This document shows, in pieces, positions 1 to 4,649 of a stretch of DNA of 10,443 nt; positions within the stretch are counted from its first letter, which is position 1, and each line of letters starts with the position of its first letter. The position numbers and the translations under genes were made by a program. Source of the stretch: Rhodospira sp. (GTDB taxonomy: Bacteria > Pseudomonadota > Alphaproteobacteria > Rhodospirillales > Rhodospirillaceae); assembly GCA_028277295.1 (NCBI GenBank), contig JANQGN010000622.1:1-10443 (forward strand). The letters are read 5' to 3'. The notes beneath the pieces were generated by a model that was given only the letters and a program-made list of their open reading frames with translations, was not told the DNA's origin and did not search any database.

Positions 1-61
1 TCAGGATGAAGCCCTTAAAAAGTGAAAGTCCTCATCCTGAGCGTCCGCAGGACGCGAAGGA
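1..61. repeat. REP-like inverted repeat pair at the left edge
   Basis: TCAGGATGA at 1-9 is the exact reverse complement of TCATCCTGA at 32-40, so two copies of the same short element face each other across a 22-nt AT-rich spacer. The right copy carries its own hairpin: GCGTCC (41-46), loop GCA, GGACGC (50-55), flanked by an outer TCCT (35-38) / AGGA (58-61) pair with GA/GA mismatches between them. The pattern of CATCCTGAGC, a small palindrome, then GAAGGA resembles dispersed intergenic repeats I know from alphaproteobacterial and other high-GC genomes. The left copy is cut by the window edge. It could act as a transcript-stabilising or terminating structure for an upstream gene, but that is inference. 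Confidence 0.55.
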
Positions 62-294
62 CCTCCAACGGAGACGAGCACCCTGACGGATCTGTCATCC
101 GGGTTCGGAGCCCTGCTAGCACCGCGACGACCATTGCCATCGCGACGATGCAAAAAGATCATAAGGTTTATCGCCTTGTTTCAGGGCGGCATGTGATGGA
201 CCGTGGTCCTCGTCAACCAGACACCGCCGTCTTGCGGCCGCCGGCCCCAGGGGGAGACGCTGGCAGATCGTATCGACAGTGGGACAACCAGCAT

Positions 295-323
295 TTGAAT
301 TCGCGCCGTAGCTCGGCTATTCT
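295..323 (+). promoter_or_regulatory. Possible sigma-70-type promoter
   Basis: TTGAAT (295-300) and TATTCT (318-323) are separated by exactly 17 bp. Each box matches four of six consensus positions. The pair lies about 100 bp upstream of the ATG at 425, so it could drive the small membrane protein gene and perhaps read into the his genes. Such matches arise by chance fairly often, so the call is tentative. Confidence 0.28.
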
Positions 324-380
324 ACTTGCGTAAGGGTATGGCGTGACTTGGACGGATGGTTTCAGCCTTGCCCTCATCCC

Positions 381-398
381 TGCCCCGGCGTGGGGGCA
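381..398 (+). promoter_or_regulatory. GC-rich hairpin upstream of the 95-residue protein gene
   Basis: TGCCCC (381-386) and GGGGCA (393-398) form a perfect 6-bp stem with a 6-nt loop. It ends 13 nt before the ribosome site (411-416) of the next gene. In the transcript it could affect translation initiation or mark a 5' end. No U-run follows, so it is not a standard intrinsic terminator. Confidence 0.3.
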
Positions 399-424
399 TC
401 GCATCCGAGCCGGAGGCGTTTCGC

Positions 425-712
425 ATGGCCAAATCCGCCCCGCCACCGCTCAGTGCCGAGGCCCGTGATCAAAAGGAAACGGAGCTGGTGCGGCTCCGCA
501 AGCTGAGAGCCAGTCTGCCTGACGACAAGAAAGCCGCCGGGCGGCAGATTGACCGCCGCGTCAGCGAGTTGGAAGAAGCGCTCAAAGCTAGCAAAGGTCG
601 CGGTCGCGGCGGCAATCCATTGAAGATGGTGCTGTTCGGCCTTGTGGCCATGATCGGCCTGGCGCTGGGGTTCGTCGGCATGATGACCGCCGGGCAGTTG
701 ATGCAGCCCTGA
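425..712 (+). CDS. Small coiled-coil, C-terminally membrane-anchored protein (hypothetical, 95 aa)
   Basis: I do not recognise a family. The frame stays open further upstream, but ATG 425 is preferred because CGGAGG (411-416) lies 8 nt before it and the extra upstream residues look non-coding. Residues 1-10 are Ala/Pro-rich. Residues about 12-55 are highly charged and helical with heptad-like spacing (ETELVRLRKLR, QIDRRVSELEEAL), suggesting a short coiled coil. A basic Gly/Arg stretch (KGRGRGG, 57-63) precedes one hydrophobic segment (about 68-91), and only a few residues follow it. By the positive-inside rule the N-terminal helix should face the cytoplasm and the protein should be tail-anchored in the inner membrane. 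It ends 96 bp before hisG on the same strand and may be co-transcribed with it, but nothing ties it to histidine synthesis. Confidence 0.7.
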   Translation: MAKSAPPPLSAEARDQKETELVRLRKLRASLPDDKKAAGRQIDRRVSELEEALKASKGRGRGGNPLKMVLFGLVAMIGLALGFVGMMTAGQLMQP

Positions 713-743
713 CGGGATTCTCCGGTGCGCGCGCGTCGGGCTC

Positions 744-774
744 TTGGCAACAGCCATCCCGGCCGTGCTAAAAG
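744..774 (+). promoter_or_regulatory. Weak candidate promoter for the hisG operon
   Basis: TTGGCA (744-749) matches five of six positions of a -35 box. A poor -10-like TGCTAAAA lies at 766-773, about 17-19 bp downstream. A short hairpin follows at once (GGCGG 774-778, loop CAT, CCGCC 782-786) and sits in the leader before the hisG start. The -10 match is weak, so the operon may instead be read from further upstream. No histidine-rich leader peptide is visible, so classical his attenuation is not supported. Confidence 0.22.
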
Positions 775-808
775 GCGGCATCCGCCACCGGACGAGCCGC
801 GCCAGACA

Positions 809-1471
809 ATGTCACCGGACAAACTGATCATCGCCCTGCCCAAGGGCCGCATCCTCTCGGAAGCCATGCCGGTGCTGCGGGCCGTTGGCATCGACCCGGA
901 ACCCGCGTTCAGCGACCCGGACTCCCGCGCGTTGCGGTTCTCCACCAACCATGGGCACATCGACCTGATCCGGGTACGGTCGTTCGATGTGGCCACCTTC
1001 GTCGCGTTCGGCGCCGCCCACCTGGGTATCTGCGGCCAGGACGTGCTGATGGAGTTCAGCTATCCTGAACTCTACGCGCCGCTGGACCTGGGCATTGGCA
1101 CCTGCCGGCTGGCCGTGGCCGAGCCGTCGGCGCTGGGCGGGTCCGATGATCCGGGACGCTGGAGCCATATCCGCGTGGCCACCAAGTATCCGGCGGTCAC
1201 CCGGCGCCACTTCGCCGCGCGCGGCGTGCAAGCCGAGTGCATCAAGCTGAACGGCGCGATGGAGCTTGCCCCCGCCCTGGGGCTGTGTCAGCGCATCGTT
1301 GATCTGGTGTCCACCGGCAACACCTTAAGGGCCAACGGCCTTGTGGAGGTGGAACATATCGCCCACATCACCTCGCGTCTGATCGTCAACCGGCCCGCGC
1401 TGAAAACCCGGGCTGGCGAAGTCTCTGGCTGGATCGACGCCATCGGAGAGGCCGTCGCCCATGGTTGCTGA
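809..1471 (+). CDS. hisG: ATP phosphoribosyltransferase, short form (HisG)
   Basis: Catalyses the first step of histidine synthesis in the cytoplasm: ATP plus PRPP gives phosphoribosyl-ATP. The 220-residue product begins with the family's LIIALPKGR motif (6-14), and this fixes ATG 809 over an upstream GTG at 725, which would add 28 residues of non-family sequence. GICGQDVL (73-80) and the PRPP-binding loop DLVSTGNTL (165-173) are intact. At 220 residues, with no C-terminal ACT-like regulatory domain, this is the short HisG form, which in known systems needs the HisRS-like partner HisZ for activity and histidine feedback. HisZ is not in this window. The ribosome site is poor. The last 11 bases overlap the start of hisD, implying translational coupling. 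Confidence 0.95.
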   Translation: MSPDKLIIALPKGRILSEAMPVLRAVGIDPEPAFSDPDSRALRFSTNHGHIDLIRVRSFDVATFVAFGAAHLGICGQDVLMEFSYPELYAPLDLGIGTCRLAVAEPSALGGSDDPGRWSHIRVATKYPAVTRRHFAARGVQAECIKLNGAMELAPALGLCQRIVDLVSTGNTLRANGLVEVEHIAHITSRLIVNRPALKTRAGEVSGWIDAIGEAVAHGC

Positions 1472-2762
1472 GTTGAACGCCGCGGACCGCGGCTTCGAGA
1501 CGGCGTTCGCCGCCCTCCTGGCCGCGCGGGCCGACCATGACACCAGCGTCGACGGCGTTGTTGGCGCCATCCTCGCCGACGTGCGGGCGCGCGGCGACGC
1601 CGCCGTGATCGAGTATACTCACCGTTTCGACCGCCTGGCCCTGACGCCCGACACCCTGCGCCTGGATGATGCCAGAATCGATGCCGCCGCCGGGCAGGTG
1701 GATCCGGACACGCTGGCCGCCCTGAACACGGCCGCCGAGCGCATCACTCACTTCCATGAGCGGCAGCGCCCCACCGATATCGCCTACACCGATTCCAGTG
1801 GCGTGCGCCTGGGGCAGCGCCACACGCCGGTGGACGCCGTCGGCCTCTATGTGCCCGGGGGCAAGGCGGCATATCCCTCCTCGGTGCTGATGAACGCCAT
1901 CCCGGCCAAGGTGGCGGGGGTCGGCCGGCTGGTGATGACGGTGCCCACCCCGGACGGTACCCTCAATCCGCTGGTCATGGCCGCCGCCCGCCTGGCCGGC
2001 GTGGATGCCGTTTATCGGATCGGCGGCGCCCAGGCTGTCGCGGCCCTCGCTTACGGGACGAAGACCATCGCGCCGGTGGACAAGATCGTAGGCCCCGGAA
2101 ACGCCTACGTGGCCTCGGCCAAGAAGCAGGTGTTCGGCGCCGTGGGAATCGACATGGTGGCCGGCCCGTCGGAGATCCTGGTGGTCGCCGACGCCCAGAA
2201 CGATCCGGCCTGGATCGCCGCCGATCTGCTGAGCCAGGCCGAGCACGACGAGGCCGCCCAATCCATCCTCATCACCGACAGCGCGGCCTTCGCCGAGGCC
2301 GTGGCCCGCGCCGTCGACGCACACCTGTCCACCTTGACCCGCGCGGACATCGCCCGCGCCAGTTGGGAGCGTCACGGCGCCCTGATTGTTGTCGGCGACG
2401 TGATGACCGAGGCGCCGCCGTTGGTGGACCGCATCGCGCCCGAGCACCTGGAACTGGCGGTCACCGACCCGGATGCCCTGGCGGCCCGAGTGCGTCACGC
2501 GGGCGCGATCTTCCTGGGGCGGCACACGCCGGAGGCTGTCGGCGACTACGTGGGCGGACCCAACCATGTGCTGCCCACCTCACGCGGGGCGCGCTTCTCC
2601 TCCGGCCTGGGGGTCGCCGACTTCATGAAGCGCACCACCCTGCTGGGCTGCGACGCGGACGCGCTGGCGGCCATCGGCCCGGCGGCGGTGTGCCTGGCGC
2701 GGGCAGAGGGACTTCAGGCGCATGGGCTGTCGGTTTCCATCCGACTGAATCGCGCCTCATGA
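1461..2762 (+). CDS. hisD: Histidinol dehydrogenase (HisD)
   Basis: Catalyses the last two steps of histidine synthesis, the NAD-dependent oxidation of L-histidinol to L-histidine. The 433-residue length is normal for the family. Visible hallmarks are GLYVPGGKAAYPSSVLMN (128-145) and DMVAGPSEIL (231-240). The zinc ligands are Q259 and H262 (SQAEHDEA), D362 (GDYVGGPNH) and H421 (GLQAHGLS), and the catalytic pair is E328-H329 (APEHLE). All expected active-site residues are present, so the enzyme should work. ATG 1461 lies inside the end of hisG, with GGAGAGG (1445-1451) as ribosome site about 9 nt upstream. The stop codon overlaps the next gene's start as ATGA. Confidence 0.97.
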   Translation: MVAELNAADRGFETAFAALLAARADHDTSVDGVVGAILADVRARGDAAVIEYTHRFDRLALTPDTLRLDDARIDAAAGQVDPDTLAALNTAAERITHFHERQRPTDIAYTDSSGVRLGQRHTPVDAVGLYVPGGKAAYPSSVLMNAIPAKVAGVGRLVMTVPTPDGTLNPLVMAAARLAGVDAVYRIGGAQAVAALAYGTKTIAPVDKIVGPGNAYVASAKKQVFGAVGIDMVAGPSEILVVADAQNDPAWIAADLLSQAEHDEAAQSILITDSAAFAEAVARAVDAHLSTLTRADIARASWERHGALIVVGDVMTEAPPLVDRIAPEHLELAVTDPDALAARVRHAGAIFLGRHTPEAVGDYVGGPNHVLPTSRGARFSSGLGVADFMKRTTLLGCDADALAAIGPAAVCLARAEGLQAHGLSVSIRLNRAS

Positions 2763-3250
2763 GCGGTCGCGACACCTTTGGACCGAACTGCCACCTGGTG
2801 GACGTCCGCCTGGACGAGACCAGCTTCGTGCGGCGCCGTCCAGAGGTTGAGCACGAGCGGGCGGTCGCCATCTTCGACCTGCTGGAGGAAAACCGCTTTC
2901 GCCTGCGTGGGGCACGCGGGCCCTACACCTTGCATCTAAGCCTGGAGGATGATCGGCTGGTGCTGGACGTGCGCACCGAGGACGATCGGCCCTTGCATCG
3001 CTTCATGTTCTCGACAAAACCCTTGCGCCGCATCGTCAAGGACTATTTCCTGGTCTGCGAGAGCTACTACGCGGCCATCAAGTCTGGCGCCTCTCCATCG
3101 CGCATCGAGTCCATCGACATGGGCCGGCGCGGGCTGCACAACGAGGGCGGCGAGGTCCTGCGCGAGCGCCTGGCGGGCAAGATCGACATTGACCTGGACA
3201 CCGCCCGCCGCCTGTTCACCTTGGTCTGTGTGCTGCACATCAAGGGGTAA
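2759..3250 (+). CDS. UPF0262 family protein (163 aa)
   Basis: I recognise this as the uncharacterised alphaproteobacterial family UPF0262, whose members are about 160 residues long. Features I associate with it are EVEHERAVAIFDLLEEN (30-46), GPYTLHLSLEDDRLVLDV (54-71), LRRIVKDYFLVCESYYAAI (88-106), IESIDMGRRGLHNEGGEVL (115-133) and DTARRLFTLVC (146-156). No signal peptide or membrane segment is evident, so it is probably cytoplasmic. The frame is open far upstream inside hisD, but ATG 2759 is right because family similarity starts there and it overlaps the hisD stop by 4 bp (ATGA), a standard coupling arrangement. The biochemical role is unknown. Its fixed position between hisD and a phosphatase-like gene is recalled from other alphaproteobacteria and suggests co-regulation rather than a proven role in histidine synthesis. 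Confidence 0.9.
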   Translation: MSGRDTFGPNCHLVDVRLDETSFVRRRPEVEHERAVAIFDLLEENRFRLRGARGPYTLHLSLEDDRLVLDVRTEDDRPLHRFMFSTKPLRRIVKDYFLVCESYYAAIKSGASPSRIESIDMGRRGLHNEGGEVLRERLAGKIDIDLDTARRLFTLVCVLHIKG

Positions 3251-3255
3251 TCGTC

Positions 3256-3738
3256 ATGGCGACGCTGGTGCACGCCCCTCCATTGGCGGCACCACCGCCC
3301 TTCTTGCCCAGCGCGGTGCTGTTCGCCTGTACCCACAATGCGCTTCGCTCGCCCATGGCGGCGGGCATCATGCGTCGCTATCATGGGACTCGCATCTTCG
3401 TGGACTCGGTGGGGGTACGCCCGCGCCAGACCGACGGCTTCATGGTCGCCGTCATGGACGAGATCGGCATCGACCTGGCTCGGCATCGGCCACGCGCGTT
3501 CGAGGATCTGGAGGACGGTTATTTCGATGTCATCGTGTCGCTGTCACCGGAAGCGCAGCATAAGGCGGTCGACATGACGCGGGTGATGGCCTGTGACGTG
3601 GAATTCTGGAACACCTTCGACCCGTCGCTGATCGAGGGATCGCGGGAGGTTCGCCTCGACGCCTACCGACAGGTGCGCGACCAGTTGAAGCGGTGCATTC
3701 TTGGCCGCTTCCCGGTGCCGCGCATGGGCCGGGTCTAA
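3256..3738 (+). CDS. Low-molecular-weight protein-tyrosine-phosphatase-like protein (160 aa)
   Basis: The signature P-loop C-X5-R is present as ACTHNALRSP (C25, R31, S32), followed by a Rossmann-like LMW-PTP/arsenate-reductase-type fold. D122 in NTFDPS is placed like the general-acid Asp-Pro of the family. These proteins dephosphorylate phosphotyrosine or, in some branches, reduce arsenate. The extra cysteines used by thioredoxin-linked ArsC are not obvious, so a phosphatase is more likely. The second P-loop cysteine of classical LMW-PTPs is replaced by Leu (position 30). An N-terminal Ala/Pro-rich extension of about 18 residues precedes the first strand, and the next Met (34) is past the catalytic Cys, so ATG 3256 must be the start or close to it. 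AAGGGG (3242-3247) is the ribosome site. It lies 5 bp after UPF0262 and is the last gene of the his unit. Substrate unknown. Confidence 0.85.
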   Translation: MATLVHAPPLAAPPPFLPSAVLFACTHNALRSPMAAGIMRRYHGTRIFVDSVGVRPRQTDGFMVAVMDEIGIDLARHRPRAFEDLEDGYFDVIVSLSPEAQHKAVDMTRVMACDVEFWNTFDPSLIEGSREVRLDAYRQVRDQLKRCILGRFPVPRMGRV

Positions 3739-3779
3739 CGCAAGTCCCGACCGATCCGGAGCGGACCGCGACGGCGATT

Positions 3780-3791
3780 CGCCTTAAGGCG
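3780..3791 (+). terminator. Weak candidate terminator after the his operon
   Basis: CGCCTTAAGGCG is a perfect 12-bp palindrome 41 bp after the phosphatase stop. As RNA it folds to a 4-bp CGCC/GGCG stem with a TTAA loop. The following GCCCTTTAT has only a three-U run. Position fits the end of the four-gene unit, but the stem is short and the U-tract poor. Confidence 0.2.
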
Positions 3792-3901
3792 GCCCTTTAT
3801 GGTTGCAAATGACATCACGCTTGCTCATTAGGTGAAGCCCGGCATCCGTGACCGGCCCGTTTCCACATTCAGCCGCACCTGTGCGTCTTCCTCGGGGGGC
3901 C

Positions 3902-3943
3902 TGGCGACGAGCGAAAGAGTGTGAGAGCGGGCTTCTGTCGCCA
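3902..3943 (+). repeat. 7-bp inverted repeat, possible structured RNA stem
   Basis: TGGCGAC (3902-3908) and GTCGCCA (3937-3943) are exact reverse complements separated by 28 nt of purine-rich sequence. A 5-of-7 GC stem of this kind could close an RNA hairpin. No downstream U-run or nearby start codon shows what it would control. Confidence 0.25.
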
Positions 3944-4140
3944 ATAAGATGAATTACTCCCTCAGAAATAGGGGGCTTTGCATCACCTCAGGCGAAAAGC
4001 ACTATTTTAGAGAGCAAAACAGTTTGAACCCATAGCCGTTTCTTGCACCCATGAGCCGCGCAGTGCGGCCACGACAGCACCAATGCGCGCTTTCCTTCCA
4101 CGGATCCGCCGCCACCTAGACCATGTGTTTTCTCGGGCTA

Positions 4141-4203
4141 TCCTGGAGTTTTTCACTATTGATTCATTTAACACATAATAAATCGTTGAACCAATCAACG
4201 ATA
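4141..4203. promoter_or_regulatory. AT-rich island with a perfect stem-loop
   Basis: Only 19 of the 60 bases at 4141-4200 are G or C, against strongly GC-rich flanking genes. At its right end ATCGTTGA (4182-4189) and TCAACGAT (4195-4202) form a perfect 8-bp inverted repeat with a 5-nt centre. CATAAT (4174-4179) matches five of six -10 positions, but the -35 region at the right spacing (TTTCAC, 4151-4156) is poor. The island could hold a promoter with an overlapping operator for the kinase group about 450 bp downstream, or an attachment or insertion scar. Choosing between these is not possible from sequence alone. Confidence 0.35.
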
Positions 4204-4233
4204 ACATCAGGAGTCGCCCTGACTTCTACAATC

Positions 4234-4264
4234 TGCGGGTCAGAGAACCCCGCAATCTTGGGGT
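4234..4264 (+). promoter_or_regulatory. Two mutually exclusive hairpins
   Basis: TGCGGG (4234-4239) pairs with CCCGCA (4249-4254). ACCCC (4247-4251) can instead pair with GGGGT (4260-4264). The two stems share the same C-run, so only one can form at a time, as in switch-like leader RNAs. No U-run follows the second stem and the next real start is nearly 400 bp away, so a regulatory role is speculative. Confidence 0.22.
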
Positions 4265-4293
4265 CGAATGCCCGCGAGCAGCCTGTCTACACT

Positions 4294-4352
4294 CGACATG
4301 TCGGGGAACACAACTATCGGAAGGCACGAAAAACGCACCGGACTCGCGAGTC
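4294..4352. promoter_or_regulatory. Two perfect palindromes, possible operators
   Basis: CGACATGTCG (4294-4303) is a perfect 10-bp palindrome and GACTCGCGAGTC (4341-4352) a perfect 12-bp one, 37 bp apart. The second is flanked by a near-direct repeat, GCACCG before it and GCACCA after it. Perfect dyads of this length in intergenic DNA may bind dimeric regulators. They differ from each other in sequence, so they are not two copies of one site. Confidence 0.3.
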
Positions 4353-4649
4353 GCACCACGGAGGCCCCGTACCTGACACAGTCTCATCCCGATGTCGTTC
4401 CACGTGCCTGTCGCAGCATCAAAGCGGTTGACGGGTCGGTCGCGGTAGGACATCGAGGGATCAAACCGGCATTGATCGGTCTTGACCCGCCCACCTCGCT
4501 CCTCCTGGGTCGTCGACACGCAAGGTATGGCGATCCGGGTCGGAAAGCGTTACGGGTCAGGACCGCAAGGCGCAGGTGATACCAGTCGGCCGTTGCGGGG
4601 TTTGCGCGAGGTCGCGGTCGGGGATCAAGGCAAAGGAACCGGCGCACCG

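Larger units (their letters stand above)
62..424. other. Non-coding leader region before the first gene
   Basis: No convincing gene is seen here. The open frames on both strands lack a ribosome site, show no recognisable family and have arginine-rich, low-quality translations. The region holds an 8-bp direct repeat (CGCGACGA at 123-130 and 141-148), a possible sigma-70-like promoter (295-323) and a GC hairpin just before the next gene (381-398). Base composition is more mixed than in the genes to the right, as expected for intergenic DNA. Confidence 0.5.
3739..4649. other. Large intergenic region without a convincing gene
   Basis: About 910 bp separate the phosphatase gene from the histidine kinase. 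Open frames here on both strands lack recognisable domains and good ribosome sites. Contents seen are: a CGCCTTAAGGCG palindrome just after the his unit (3780-3791, followed by GCCCTTTAT, at best a weak terminator); a 7-bp inverted repeat (3902-3908 / 3937-3943); a small stem CTCCCT/AGGGGG (3957-3975); an AT-rich island with a stem-loop (4141-4203); two competing hairpins (4234-4264); and perfect palindromes at 4294-4303 and 4341-4352. No transposase, integrase or tRNA is visible. Composition is clearly less GC-rich than the flanking genes. It could be decayed DNA, a complex promoter region, or the home of an unannotated RNA. Confidence 0.6.

Noticed and set aside
123..148. Two 8-bp CGCGACGA copies as a CRISPR or iteron array
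   Set aside because: There are only two short copies 18 bp apart, with no further units.
22..333. 103-codon + strand open frame at the left edge
   Set aside because: It starts inside the REP-like repeat, has no ribosome site, and its Arg-rich translation shows no domain or membrane pattern.
725..808. GTG start for a longer HisG
   Set aside because: It adds 28 Arg/Pro-rich residues before the conserved N-terminus of HisG, which begins right after ATG 809.
2363..2758. Upstream extension of the UPF0262 frame inside hisD
   Set aside because: This is the out-of-frame shadow of hisD; the family sequence and the ATGA overlap place the real start at 2759.
4007..4207. 66-codon minus-strand frame across the AT-rich island
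   Set aside because: The first 30 residues look superficially protein-like, and a weak AGGG lies upstream, but the frame starts in the dyad, the rest is Arg-rich, and no family is recognisable.
4226..4519. 97-codon minus-strand frame in the intergenic region
   Set aside because: No ribosome site or known motif, and the overlapping + strand frames are equally long, as expected of GC-rich non-coding DNA.
4482..4649. Longer N-terminus for the histidine kinase (TTG 4482 or ATG 4527)
   Set aside because: The extra residues are Gly/Arg-rich with no domain, and neither start has a properly spaced ribosome site. ATG 4650 is better, though not certain.
3739..4649. Mobile element or phage remnant
   Set aside because: No transposase, integrase, terminal inverted repeats or target duplication could be identified, so only a compositional anomaly is reported.
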